Below the pieces are notes generated by a model. That model searched no databases and was not told where the DNA came from. It saw only the letters and a program-made list of their open reading frames with translations. From Ruminococcus sp. (GTDB lineage Bacteria; Bacillota; Clostridia; Oscillospirales; Ruminococcaceae), in contig NZ_JAEFAJ010000001.1 of NCBI RefSeq assembly GCF_016287535.1, positions 124,001 to 188,000 on the forward strand: a stretch of DNA of 64,000 nt. The letters run 5' to 3'. Of the stretch, positions 31,633-40,280 are shown in pieces (the stretch's first letter is position 1; the number at the start of each line of letters is the position of its first letter). The position numbers and the translations under genes are program-made.

Positions 31633-32067
31633 ATGGATATATTTTTATGGGCAATTGCTGTTATAGCTTTTGTTGTTGCGGAAGTATTAACTATCCAGCT
31701 GGTATCTATATGGTTCGCTGCAGGAGCTATTACTACTCTGCTGCTGACTTATTTTCTAGATCTTTCATGGATACAGCAGCTAGGTACGTTCATTATTTCT
31801 TCCGCTGTCTTCCTGCTGCTGAGCTTACCGCTTATAAGGAAACGCAAGAAACAAACGATCGTTGCAACAAATTCCGATCTTGATGTAGGTAAGCACGCAA
31901 CAGTGATCGAAGAGATCAACACAGACAAAGGTACCGGACGAGTCACTTTAAGCGGGGTTAACTGGAGTGCTGTTCCGGAAAACGAAAACGAAATCATTCC
32001 TGACGGAACAGTCGTTATCGTGAAAAAAGTAATGGGCGCCAAACTTATCGTGGCACCCAAGAAATAA
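31633..32067 (+). CDS. NfeD family membrane protein (short form)
   Basis: 144 residues. Two or three membrane helices at the N-terminus (FLWAIAVIAFVVAEVLTIQLVSIWFAAGAITTLLL and FIISSAVFLLLSL) and a C-terminal OB-fold (LDVGKHATVIEEI, GTGRVTLSGVNWSAVPEN, DGTVVIVKKVMGAKLIV). Short NfeD proteins are almost always paired with an SPFH protein, as here with a 44-base gap. They are membrane-organising partners; the molecular job is not well known. Confidence 0.88.
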   Translation: MDIFLWAIAVIAFVVAEVLTIQLVSIWFAAGAITTLLLTYFLDLSWIQQLGTFIISSAVFLLLSLPLIRKRKKQTIVATNSDLDVGKHATVIEEINTDKGTGRVTLSGVNWSAVPENENEIIPDGTVVIVKKVMGAKLIVAPKK

Positions 32068-32111
32068 CTACATACTAAGTAATCAATTATTTTATTTGGA
32101 GGTACTTAAAA

Positions 32112-33116
32112 ATGTTTGAAAAAGCAAGCTTGTTTATGGCTATGGAAAATCCTGGCGTATTCATTATTTTCTTAGTAGTAATCTTTTTACTTTTCATCAT
32201 CATCAGATGCTTCAGGATCGTTCCTCAGGCACACGTTTTCGTTATTGAGCGTCTCGGCTCCTTTCACGCTGAATGGGAAACAGGACTTCATATCCTTGTA
32301 CCCTTCATCGACAGGATTGCCGGAAAGGTCTCACTCAAGGAAAAGGTCGTTGACTTCAAGCCCCAGCCCGTTATCACAAAGGATAATGTTACGATGCAGA
32401 TAGATACGGTAGTATTCTATAAGGTAACTGACGCAAAGCAGTACATCTACGGCGTTGAAAGACCTCTCGCAGCTATCGAGAACCTCTCGGCTACCACTCT
32501 CCGTAATATCATCGGTGAGCTTGAGCTCGACTCCACACTCACCTCTCGCGATACCATCAATACCAACATCACTGCCATACTTGATCAGGCTACAGATCGC
32601 TGGGGAATCAAAGTTGAGCGTGTTGAGCTCAAAAACATCATTCCTCCCCGTGAGATTCAGGACGCCATGGAGAAGCAGATGAAAGCTGAGCGTGAGCGCC
32701 GTGAGAAGATACTTCAGGCAGAGGGTGACAAGAAGTCACAGATCCTTGTTGCAGAAGGTGAGAAGGAATCACAGATACTTCGTGCTCAGGCTAAGAAAGA
32801 GGCTCAGATACTTGAAGCAGAAGCTCAGAAACAGGCTATGGTACTCAAAGCTGATGCCGTAAGAGAGCAGAAGATCCTTGAAGCTACCGGTGAAGCAAAG
32901 GCTATTGAAATGGTTCAGGAAGCACTTGCAGAGAGTATTGTTAAACTCAATAATGCCAATCCTAACGAAAGAGTTATTCAACTCAAGTCTCTCGAATCAT
33001 TCGCAAAGGCAGCTGACGGTCAGGCTACAAAGATCATTATCCCAAGTGAGATACAGGGACTTGCAGGTCTTGCAACCGGTCTGAAAGCACTTGTGGAAAA
33101 TGAGCGCAAAAACTAA
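32112..33116 (+). CDS. SPFH/band 7 protein, paraslipin type
   Basis: 334 residues. An N-terminal membrane helix (FIIFLVVIFLLFIIIRCF) is followed by the SPFH domain (VPQAHVFVIERLGSFHAEWETGLHILVPFIDRI, LKEKVVDFKPQPVITKDNV, YGVERPLAAIENLSATTLRNIIGELELDSTLTSRDTIN) and a long charged coiled coil of repeating KKESQILxAE-like units (about 195-270). It matches QmcA/paraslipin. Such proteins oligomerise into membrane-attached cages with NfeD partners. Ribosome site GGAGG. Confidence 0.92.
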   Translation: MFEKASLFMAMENPGVFIIFLVVIFLLFIIIRCFRIVPQAHVFVIERLGSFHAEWETGLHILVPFIDRIAGKVSLKEKVVDFKPQPVITKDNVTMQIDTVVFYKVTDAKQYIYGVERPLAAIENLSATTLRNIIGELELDSTLTSRDTINTNITAILDQATDRWGIKVERVELKNIIPPREIQDAMEKQMKAERERREKILQAEGDKKSQILVAEGEKESQILRAQAKKEAQILEAEAQKQAMVLKADAVREQKILEATGEAKAIEMVQEALAESIVKLNNANPNERVIQLKSLESFAKAADGQATKIIIPSEIQGLAGLATGLKALVENERKN

Positions 33117-33126
33117 TTATAGCATA

Positions 33127-33154
33127 AAAGCTCCCGGAAAAATCCGGGAGCTTT
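33127..33154. terminator. Terminator between the SPFH gene and htrA
   Basis: AAAGCTCCCGGA (33127-33138), loop AAAA, TCCGGGAGCTTT (33143-33154) followed by CTTTTA; it sits between convergent genes, 10 bases from the SPFH stop and 9 from the htrA stop. Confidence 0.9.
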
Positions 33155-33163
33155 CTTTTATAA

Positions 33164-34603
33164 TTATCTTTCAAAAGGATATTTCTGACTTTCAGAATTT
33201 GACTTCTGTTCCTGCAGAGTAACTTTTATTTTAATATCCTGCCCGTTTCTTGATACTGTTATGGAAACAGTATCCCCTGCTTTGAATTGATTCTTGATCT
33301 CGTTGTACTCCTGAGCAGAAGAAACCGCATTTCCTTCAATATCGATTATAACATCTCCGACTTTTATACCGGCTCGGTCAGCAGCTCCGTCCTCCTGAAT
33401 TGACATAATGAATACACCAACTGGTATATTCCAGTAACGCGACTGAGCTTCGGTAATATCCCTTGTACTTATTATACCATCCTGCGGTCTTCCGGTGACG
33501 TACCTGTAATTTATAAGATCATCGATTATAACTTTAGCTTCTTTTATAGGTATAGCAAAGCACAAGCCTTCAATGCTTGCTGAAGTATAACTGTAACTCG
33601 AAGACATTTTTGCAGAATTTATGCCAATGACCTGACCGCAGCTGTTGAGCAGCGGACCGCCTGAGTTACCATTGTTTATTGCAGCATCTGTCTGTATAAG
33701 GTTCATCTTCTTTTCGTTGATATCGATCTTTCTGTTAAGTGCAGAAACGATTCCACTTGTAACCGTTCCGAAAAGATCAAAACCAAGAGGATTTCCCACC
33801 GCTATAACCAGCTCTCCTACCCTAAGTTCATCACTGTCGCCAAGAACTGCAGGTTTAAGCTTTGTCTCGTTCACCTTTAAGACGGCAATGTCCGTTTCAG
33901 TGTCGAATGCTATAATATCCGCTTCGTGTTCTGTTTCATCGCTGAAAAGAACATTGACTTCAACAGCCTCACCATCATATTCTTCATCATAAACAACATG
34001 GGAATTAGTTACAATATAACCATCATCGGTAATTATAAAACCTGTGCCGGTATTCCTTACTTTCTGAATCTGAGGCTCTGAACTCCAACCCCATATGCTG
34101 AAAGTTGATTTGGGTTCATATTCAAATGTTGAAGCAACTCCAACAACTGACGGCATAATAGAATCAACAATATCAGGAATAGGTTTCGCATCATCTCTCG
34201 AAGCAAGCTCAATAAGACTCGGCAAATCCTTTTCGGCAGAACTTGTTTTTTGCTCGCCTGTATTCCTTGAAATATTTCTTGATGTATCACTTGTATACTC
34301 TATAAGTTCGTTCTTGGAATCCTTTAAAAACTTCGAGATCTGTACACCGCCAGCAATAAGAATCCCGGAAGCAAGAACAACAACTGCAAATCTAAAAGCA
34401 AATCCAAGTTTGCTGAGTTTTTTTGTTTTGCCGGAATTTTCTGACGTAAATGCAACGGAACTCTGACTGGAATGCGACTCATTATCATAAATACTCTCTG
34501 AATCATAATTATCATCTTCTGAATTATAAGAATGGGTACTTTCATTGCTGTCGGAAACTTCATCAGAGAGATAAATATCATCATTGTTGTTATTATCCGT
34601 CAT
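33164..34603 (-). CDS. htrA: HtrA/DegP-like membrane-anchored serine protease with PDZ domain
   Basis: 479 residues from the ATG at 34603, with AAAGG 9 bases upstream (an ATG at 34612 abuts that site). An Asn/Asp/Ser-rich cytoplasmic N-terminus of about 60 residues, one membrane helix (about 68-90), then the trypsin-like domain with VTNSHVVYD (His), FDTETDIAVLKV (Asp) and INNGNSGGPLLN (Ser), and one PDZ domain (GVFIMSIQEDGAADRAGIKVGDVIIDIEG). Envelope quality-control protease acting outside the membrane. A -10-like TATAAT is visible upstream (about 34642-34647) but without a good -35. Confidence 0.93.
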   Translation of the reverse strand: MTDNNNNDDIYLSDEVSDSNESTHSYNSEDDNYDSESIYDNESHSSQSSVAFTSENSGKTKKLSKLGFAFRFAVVVLASGILIAGGVQISKFLKDSKNELIEYTSDTSRNISRNTGEQKTSSAEKDLPSLIELASRDDAKPIPDIVDSIMPSVVGVASTFEYEPKSTFSIWGWSSEPQIQKVRNTGTGFIITDDGYIVTNSHVVYDEEYDGEAVEVNVLFSDETEHEADIIAFDTETDIAVLKVNETKLKPAVLGDSDELRVGELVIAVGNPLGFDLFGTVTSGIVSALNRKIDINEKKMNLIQTDAAINNGNSGGPLLNSCGQVIGINSAKMSSSYSYTSASIEGLCFAIPIKEAKVIIDDLINYRYVTGRPQDGIISTRDITEAQSRYWNIPVGVFIMSIQEDGAADRAGIKVGDVIIDIEGNAVSSAQEYNEIKNQFKAGDTVSITVSRNGQDIKIKVTLQEQKSNSESQKYPFER

Positions 34604-34715
34604 TCCATTCATCCTTTCTGATATAATTCACTATCTTATATTATACGCATTTTTGTGATAATTATATGATAATGCAGGGAAAAATACTGATTTCGGCAAA
34701 TTATATCTTTAACTG

Positions 34716-35327
34716 AAACAAAACCCCGGCATAAAGCCGGGGCTATTATTATTCAATTTTAAAGCGACTTTCATCACTTAGCTAAATTACCCTTTGGACT
34801 CACCCTTTCGGATCAGATTTTTAATGTGTACCTCTTTTTCACTGTACATCATTCCTTTATTTCAGTAATAAAGCAATCTTATTTTTTCTCCATCGGAATC
34901 ACCTATAAAATTGTATTTATCCGGCCTTATGCCGAACATAATGCAAGTTCATAAAGCAATAACCTATTTTCTCATTGGACTCAACCTCTACTAAGAAATT
35001 TTTCGCAATATATCTAAAGACTTATTGTCGAAATTTCAGATAACTCTGTATCTAAATTACTACATGAAGCCGTTTAGATTAGCAAAACGTCAGCGTCATA
35101 ATTGAATTGTTAAGCCTTTTTGAGCCTGTATCAATGGAACAAGCTTACGCCTATATTCCCGTTTTATGAAATCCAATTACTCAGCAAGCCCGCCGGCTTC
35201 ACGCTGCTGTGCGAACTTTCCTTCCATTGGACTCACACTCCCTTCCGCGTATATTCATTTACATTGAGGTCACCCTCAGTCCAAGTAAATGCAGCTCGGA
35301 TCACTCAATTGAGCTTTCCTTTTCCTT
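34716..35327 (-). ncRNA. Candidate large structured non-coding RNA, about 610 nt
   Basis: Between htrA and the DUF1292 gene lie over 900 bases with no sizeable ORF on either strand. On the minus strand a promoter (35334-35362) and a strong terminator (34724-34742) bracket about 610 bases. The transcript can fold into many local hairpins: CATTTAC/GTAAATG enclosing GAGG-GTGA-CCTC (about 35253-35289), CAGC/GCTG with AAGCC-GGCG-GGCTT inside, AGGC-GTAA-GCTT with a GNRA loop, ATCTAAA/TTTAGAT, AGATA/TATCT, GAAATTTCG/CGAAAAATTTC with CAATA/TATTG inside, and CTTTATT/AATAAAG. A GTGAGTCCAATGG-like element occurs at about 35223-35236, 34971-34984, 34888-34902 and 34791-34803, and one complementary TTGGACT lies at 35278-35284. 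Size and ornateness recall the ROOL/OLE class, but I cannot assign a family. Confidence 0.6.
34724..34742 (-). terminator. Terminator of the large ncRNA
   Basis: GCCCCGGC-TTTAT-GCCGGGG on the minus strand (34743-34724) followed by TTTTGTTT; a strong GC-rich intrinsic terminator with no protein gene ending before it. Confidence 0.88.
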
Positions 35328-35333
35328 GATTAT

Positions 35334-35362
35334 ATATTACCATACTCTGTGTAAAATGTCAA
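35334..35362 (-). promoter_or_regulatory. Promoter of the large ncRNA
   Basis: TTGACA (35362-35357), 17-base spacer, TAATAT (35339-35334) on the minus strand, predicting a start near 35327. The 110 bases beyond it (35363-35471) contain nothing I can name. Confidence 0.75.
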
Positions 35363-35471
35363 TAGAAATTTAGGATTCTCAGCGACTTTTTAGTGCAAAT
35401 CAGCACAAACAACAAAGAATGGCCCTATCAATTGGAGAAATTCACTACAATGTTATTACTTAATCTTCCTC

Positions 35472-35500
35472 TTGATTTTTATTTTGATTTAGTGTATAAT
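35472..35500 (+). promoter_or_regulatory. Promoter of the DUF1292 gene
   Basis: TTGATT (35472-35477), 17-base spacer, TATAAT (35495-35500), about 39 bases before the chosen start. Confidence 0.75.
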
Positions 35501-35538
35501 ATAAATATAAAAGGCGTATGCCGGATAGGAGAATGACT

Positions 35539-35829
35539 ATGTCAGAGATGAACGAATATACTCCTGATTTGTTTGAACTGATCGATGAAGACGGGAACAA
35601 AAAACAATTTGAGCTTTTTGACACTGCCGAAATTGATGGAGAACAGTATTATGCAATGCTGCCCGCCATTGAAGACGAGGATTATCTTGATTCAGACTGT
35701 GATCTTGTGATACTCAAGTCAATAGAAGAAGACGGAGAGGAGATACTTGCTTCGATCAATGATGACGATGAGTTTGAAAAAATCTCAAAGATCTTTCTTG
35801 AACGTCTTGATGACATATACGAAGAATAA
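35539..35829 (+). CDS. DUF1292 family acidic protein
   Basis: 96 residues from the ATG at 35539, 7 bases after AGGAG; two earlier in-frame starts (35518, 35533) lie before or on top of that site. The sequence is very acidic (FELIDEDGNKKQFELFDTAEIDGEQYYAMLPAI, then DCDLVILKSIEEDGEEILASINDDDEFEKISKIF), the DUF1292 (YrzB-like) pattern found in most Firmicutes beside the yrrK/yrvM-type genes. Function unknown; cytoplasmic. Here it stands alone between two candidate RNA genes. Confidence 0.85.
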   Translation: MSEMNEYTPDLFELIDEDGNKKQFELFDTAEIDGEQYYAMLPAIEDEDYLDSDCDLVILKSIEEDGEEILASINDDDEFEKISKIFLERLDDIYEE

Positions 35830-35866
35830 TTTTACCAAATTTCAATCATTTTACATAGATTTGCTA

Positions 35867-35895
35867 TTGATTTTTGGAATTCTTTATGCTATAAT
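35867..35895 (+). promoter_or_regulatory. Promoter of the 6S-like RNA
   Basis: TTGATT (35867-35872), 17-base spacer, TATAAT (35890-35895), start expected near 35902. No ORF of useful size follows with a ribosome site. Confidence 0.75.
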
Positions 35896-35901
35896 ATATA
35901 T

Positions 35902-36100
35902 AGAAAAGAAAAATTTCTGCCTTGTTCGGGTAATTATAGTTTTTATAATCCAACACATAATTCAAGGGAATTCGACTCCGTATGTGGACTGCAGACCTCC
36001 CGCCCTGCGGAAGAAGGGAGCGAGAAGCATAAGGGCGTTTACCCACCTGCTTAGTGCGGGTTTTATGCACTATATGACGGCAAGGCGGATTTTTATACTC
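35902..36100 (+). ncRNA. ssrS: Candidate 6S RNA
   Basis: The roughly 300-base gap between the DUF1292 gene and the V-ATPase operon has a promoter and a terminator but no gene. The transcript has a 9-bp closing stem TCTGCCTTG (35916-35924) with CAAGGCGGA (36081-36089, one G-U pair), then TATAGT/ACTATA, a largely open middle with a small ACCC/GGGT hairpin on the 3' side, and an apical region with CGCCCT/AGGGCG or CTCCC/GGGAG pairing. Size of about 180-200 nt and the rod-with-central-bubble outline fit 6S RNA, which binds sigma-A RNA polymerase in stationary phase. Assignment rests on shape, not on a family search; another small RNA is possible. Confidence 0.5.
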
Positions 36101-36106
36101 AAATGT

Positions 36107-36136
36107 AAAACGGTCTCCGATTTCGGAGACCGTTTT
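36107..36136. terminator. Bidirectional terminator for the 6S-like RNA and the V-ATPase operon
   Basis: AAAACGGTCTCCGA (36107-36120) with TCGGAGACCGTTTT (36123-36136), 14 bp; 1 base from the ntpD stop codon. Confidence 0.92.
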
Positions 36137-36137
36137 A

Positions 36138-36791
36138 TTATTGCTGATAATGATGACTCTGTTTTAACACCATATCCTTTACTTTCATAAGGGATGTAGT
36201 CGTGCTTCTTTCGTTTTCAGAAAGCTTCATGGTTATGAATTTGATTGTTTCTTCATAATCTGGTATCATGATATGTTCAAGAGCGTTTACGCGGCGTCTT
36301 GTCTTTTCAATCTCATCAGCCATTAACTGACAGGCCTTTTCTATCTCCGCAAGACGGATCATCTTCGGAAAAACTGAATTCAGTGAACTTACAGCTCCGT
36401 CAAGATCAATTGATGTAAAAGCCATACCATAAGAATATATATCGTTTGTATCACCTGAGCGGAATTTTGTTTTAAACTCAGGTATATATACGCTCATTAC
36501 ATTCTTTTCGCTGACCTCAAGCTCTACTTCCTGTTTAGGAAGCATTAAAGCTGTTTCAAGCACCTCACGCTGCATGACCGAACCTGCAACAGCCATATAT
36601 TTATTGGCTTCCTTTATCGCAGCTTCAACTTCGGCACGCAGCTGGCGGTTTTCTTTAATCAGATTCATGAACTGACGCATGAGCTCATCTCGCTTGTCCT
36701 TTAACAGCTTATGACCTCTGCGTGCTGATGAAAGCTTCTTTTTCAGCTTGCTTAGCTCCATTCTGGTGGGATTAACATTTAGTCTTGCCAA
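36138..36791 (-). CDS. ntpD: V-type ATP synthase subunit D
   Basis: 217 residues, mostly two long helices: NVNPTRMELSKLKKKLSSARRGHKLLKDKRDEL at the N-terminus and KTRRRVNALEHIMIPDYEETIKFITMKLSENERS near the C-terminus, the signature of the V/A-ATPase central-shaft subunit D. It rotates inside the A3B3 head. Last gene of the nine-gene operon, 10 bases after ntpB. Confidence 0.95.
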   Translation of the reverse strand: MARLNVNPTRMELSKLKKKLSSARRGHKLLKDKRDELMRQFMNLIKENRQLRAEVEAAIKEANKYMAVAGSVMQREVLETALMLPKQEVELEVSEKNVMSVYIPEFKTKFRSGDTNDIYSYGMAFTSIDLDGAVSSLNSVFPKMIRLAEIEKACQLMADEIEKTRRRVNALEHIMIPDYEETIKFITMKLSENERSTTTSLMKVKDMVLKQSHHYQQ

Positions 36792-36801
36792 TCAGCTCAC
36801 C

Positions 36802-38178
36802 TCATTTCTGAGTATCATAATACTTTACGAGATATTCCTCACGTATTCTTCTGAGCTCGCTCCTCGGAAGCATTTTAAGAAGTTCCCAGCCTATAGCGAG
36901 AGTATCTTCAATGCTTCTGTTATTTTCAAATCCCTGAGAAACGTATTTTTTCTCAAATTCATCCGCAAACTTAGCATATATCAGATCAACAGGCGTAAGA
37001 GCAGCTTCGCCGAGAACTACCATAAGCTCCTTTGCGTCCTTTCCTCGTGCGTAAGCGGAGAAAAGCTGGTTCATCGTATCGGAGTGATCGGCACGTGTCT
37101 TTCCTTCGCCTATGCCCTTATCCTTGAGTCGGGAAAGAGACGGAAGTACATCTACAGGAGGAGTAACGCCCTTTCTGTACAGTTCACGTGAAAGGATTAT
37201 CTGTCCCTCAGTGATGTATCCTGTCAGATCGGGAATAGGATGGGTCTTATCGTCCTCAGGCATAGTAAGGATAGGTATCATCGTGATACTTCCCTCTTTT
37301 CCGTTCTGACGGCCTGCGCGCTCATATATAGTCGCAAGATCGGTATACATATATCCCGGATATCCTCTTCGACCGGGTACCTCCTTACGTGCGGCAGATA
37401 CCTCACGGAGAGCGTCCGCATAGTTTGTGATATCTGTAAGGATTACAAGTACGTGCATACCCTTTTCAAACGCAAGATATTCAGCGGCTGTAAGAGCCAT
37501 TTTGGGTGTGGCAAGACGCTCGATAGCAGAATCGTTCGCGAGATTAATGAAAAGCACAGTTCTGTCAAGGGCACCTGTGCTCTTGAAACTCTGAACGAAA
37601 TACTCAGATTCCTCGAATGTGATACCCATAGCGGCAAATACAACTGCAAACTGCTCATCTTTTCCACGTACCCTTGCCTGACGTGCTATCTGCGCAGCAA
37701 GCTGTGCGTGAGGAAGTCCACTTGCTGAAAAGATAGGGAGCTTCTGACCTCTTACAAGAGTGTTAAGTCCGTCGATAGCGGATACACCGGTCTGTATGAA
37801 CTCCTGAGGATACTTTCTTGCAACAGGGTTCATAGGAAGTCCGTTTACGTCAAGTCGCATTTCGGGTATAATTTCCGGACCGTCGTCTATAGGTCTGCCC
37901 AGTCCGTCAAATACACGTCCAAGCATATCCTCTGAAACTCCGAGTTCCATCTGATGACCTGAAAATACAACACTGCTGTCCTGAAGGTTTATACCTGCGG
38001 CGTTTTCAAAAAGCTGAACAAGAGCATTTGTACCATTTATCTCAAGTACCCTGCACCTTCTCTTTTCGCCGTTTTTAAGTCTTATCTCCGCAAGCTCGCC
38101 GTAAGTTACATTCTCAACATCCTTTACAAGCAGCAGAGGACCTGCCGCTTCTTCGATAGTTCTGTATTCCCTTGGCAT
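36802..38178 (-). CDS. ntpB: V-type ATP synthase subunit B
   Basis: 458 residues. [64 protein letters not shown] and [28 protein letters not shown] are the B-subunit blocks. The Walker A loop is degenerate ([10 protein letters not shown]), as expected for the non-catalytic subunit. It forms the hexameric head with subunit A; the start codon abuts the ntpA stop. Confidence 0.97.
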   Translation of the reverse strand: MPREYRTIEEAAGPLLLVKDVENVTYGELAEIRLKNGEKRRCRVLEINGTNALVQLFENAAGINLQDSSVVFSGHQMELGVSEDMLGRVFDGLGRPIDDGPEIIPEMRLDVNGLPMNPVARKYPQEFIQTGVSAIDGLNTLVRGQKLPIFSASGLPHAQLAAQIARQARVRGKDEQFAVVFAAMGITFEESEYFVQSFKSTGALDRTVLFINLANDSAIERLATPKMALTAAEYLAFEKGMHVLVILTDITNYADALREVSAARKEVPGRRGYPGYMYTDLATIYERAGRQNGKEGSITMIPILTMPEDDKTHPIPDLTGYITEGQIILSRELYRKGVTPPVDVLPSLSRLKDKGIGEGKTRADHSDTMNQLFSAYARGKDAKELMVVLGEAALTPVDLIYAKFADEFEKKYVSQGFENNRSIEDTLAIGWELLKMLPRSELRRIREEYLVKYYDTQK

Positions 38179-39947
38179 CAGTCTTCCTCCTTGTCAAGCA
38201 GCTCATTGAGCTCTGAGGAGATCTCCACTGAGAGCTTGTCGAATTCTGCATCTGTATTCTTTTCTTCAACATACTTGAATCGTCCGATCTTTTCCCTGAC
38301 AGCAAGGTTTGCTACAGCTTCGATGTCTGCGCCCTTCTTGATGCTTTCATATGCTTCATCATTGAAGTTCAGGATCAGCTTCATCATATATAACTGTTTT
38401 TTCAGGCTGGTATACGTATCCACCTCATGGAACGCAAGCTGATGCAGGAAGTCCTCACGTATCGAACGTGCCGTTTCCATTTTCAGTCGGTCATTCGGTG
38501 ACAAAGCGTCCATACCTACGAGCTTGACTATTTCCTTGAGCTCAGCTTCTTCATGGAGAAGCTCCATGAAACGCGCTCTGCATTTCATCCAGTCCTTTGA
38601 AACATTATTGTTGTACCATTCAGCAAGTGAATCTGCATAGAGCGAATAGCTTGTCAGCCAGTTTATAGCCGGAAAATGTCTCTGATATGCAAGATTTGAG
38701 TCGAGTCCCCAGAATACCTTGACTATACGCAGAGTTGCCTGGGATACCGGTTCTGATATATCACCGCCGGGAGGAGATACTGCACCGATAACAGAAAGCG
38801 CTCCTTCCCTGCCGTCAGAGCCAGTGGATATAACTCTTCCCGCACGTTCATAGAACTGAGCAAGACGGCTTCCGAGGTATGCGGGATAGCCTTCATCACC
38901 GGGCATTTCCTCAAGACGTCCTGACATTTCACGAAGAGCCTCGGCCCAGCGTGAAGTGGAATCAGCCATAAGCGCAACCGAATAACCCATATCACGGTAG
39001 TATTCCGCAATAGTTATACCTGTATAAACGGAAGCTTCACGGGCTGCAACAGGCATATCAGATGTGTTTGCGATAAGAACGGTTCGTTCCATAAGTGATT
39101 TTCCTGTATTCGGATCAATAAGCTCAGGAAATTCATTCAGAACGTCCGTCATTTCGTTTCCGCGTTCTCCGCAGCCGATATAAACTATAATGTCAGCTTC
39201 TGCCCATTTTGCCAGCTGATGCTGTGTTACGGTCTTTCCGCTTCCAAATGGTCCGGGTATGGCTGCTACACCGCCTTTTGCTATCGGGAACAGGCAGTCA
39301 ACCACTCTCTGACCGGTAACAAGAGGCATTTCAGGCGAAAGTTTTTTCATATATGGTCTGCCGCGTCTTACAGGCCATTTCTGAATAAGCGACAGTTCTT
39401 TATCACCTTTAGGGGTCTCGATAACACAGACTGTATCATTTGCATGAAACTCGCCTTCTGAAATTGATTTTACAGTTCCCTCAATGCCGTTCGGCACCAT
39501 TATTTTATGGAGAACTATATCCGTTTCCGGAACTGTACCGATAATATCTCCGCCGACAACTCTGTCGCCTTTTTTTACAGAGGGAGAAAACTTCCAGAGA
39601 GGTTCCCTTTTTAAAGACGGAACTTCTACACCTCTCTGAAGATTATTGCCGCATACTTTTCTTATATCGTCAAGCGGACGCTGTATACCGTCGAAAATGC
39701 TTCCGATAAGACCGGGACCGAGTTCGACGCTCATAGGCTCGCCTGTGGATTCTACGCTTTCACCTGTTCCGAGACCTGAGGTCTCCTCGTAAACCTGTAT
39801 TGATGCACGATCACCGTGCATTTCGATTATCTCGCCGATAAGACGTTTATCACTTACACGGACAACATCGAACATATTGGCATCTCTCATGCCTTCAGCA
39901 ACTACAAGTGGTCCTGATATTTTTATGATAGTACCTTTGCTGTTCAT
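38178..39947 (-). CDS. ntpA: V-type ATP synthase catalytic subunit A
   Basis: 589 residues. [18 protein letters not shown] is the P-loop, preceded by the long non-homologous insertion region characteristic of A subunits ([27 protein letters not shown]), then [67 protein letters not shown] and [26 protein letters not shown]. Hydrolyses or makes ATP coupled to the rotor. Normal length. Confidence 0.97.
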   Translation of the reverse strand: MNSKGTIIKISGPLVVAEGMRDANMFDVVRVSDKRLIGEIIEMHGDRASIQVYEETSGLGTGESVESTGEPMSVELGPGLIGSIFDGIQRPLDDIRKVCGNNLQRGVEVPSLKREPLWKFSPSVKKGDRVVGGDIIGTVPETDIVLHKIMVPNGIEGTVKSISEGEFHANDTVCVIETPKGDKELSLIQKWPVRRGRPYMKKLSPEMPLVTGQRVVDCLFPIAKGGVAAIPGPFGSGKTVTQHQLAKWAEADIIVYIGCGERGNEMTDVLNEFPELIDPNTGKSLMERTVLIANTSDMPVAAREASVYTGITIAEYYRDMGYSVALMADSTSRWAEALREMSGRLEEMPGDEGYPAYLGSRLAQFYERAGRVISTGSDGREGALSVIGAVSPPGGDISEPVSQATLRIVKVFWGLDSNLAYQRHFPAINWLTSYSLYADSLAEWYNNNVSKDWMKCRARFMELLHEEAELKEIVKLVGMDALSPNDRLKMETARSIREDFLHQLAFHEVDTYTSLKKQLYMMKLILNFNDEAYESIKKGADIEAVANLAVREKIGRFKYVEEKNTDAEFDKLSVEISSELNELLDKEED

Positions 39948-39968
39948 TTATACTTATCCGCCTCTTTC

Positions 39969-40280
39969 CTAATTTAATATATCGGAGCCGACAGCCTTTT
40001 CAACTGCTTCATGCAAAGCCATCATTCCTTCGCCTGTGTTTCCTTCTATTGCAGGTATAAGCACGATGGACGGAAGCTTTGAGCTCCTGTATTTATTTAT
40101 TGTATCCTTTACAAGAGCCGCAGCAGGTTCGGTAATATATATTACCGCAAAATCATTTGCCGCAAGCCGTGAAATAAGTTTAGTGACCGCTTCTGGCTCG
40201 GTCTCACGGAAAACAGAAAGACCGAGAGCAGCAAATCCCGAAACGCTTGCACTGTCACCGATAACAGCTGCTTTATACAT
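39969..40280 (-). CDS. ntpG: V-type ATP synthase subunit F
   Basis: 103 residues. AAVIGDSASVSGFAALGLSVF, DFAVIYITEPAAALVKDTI and LPSIVLIPAIEGNTGEGMMALHEAVEKAVGSDIL form the CheY-like fold of subunit F (NtpG in Enterococcus hirae). It attaches to the central shaft with D. It overlaps ntpC by 8 bases. Confidence 0.92.
   Translation of the reverse strand: MYKAAVIGDSASVSGFAALGLSVFRETEPEAVTKLISRLAANDFAVIYITEPAAALVKDTINKYRSSKLPSIVLIPAIEGNTGEGMMALHEAVEKAVGSDILN

Noticed and set aside
34971-34984. Very short ORFs starting at the ATG in the repeated GUCCAAUG elements
   Set aside because: Only 3-16 codons, with different reading frames and no shared peptide; the repeats fit an RNA element better than leader peptides.
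35120-35329. 69-codon plus-strand ORF in the ncRNA region
   Set aside because: No ribosome site and antisense to a well-bracketed transcript; the peptide has no recognisable pattern.
35747-36190. 147-codon plus-strand ORF overlapping DUF1292, the 6S-like RNA and ntpD
   Set aside because: Starts inside the DUF1292 gene in another frame, no ribosome site, and crosses a strong terminator.
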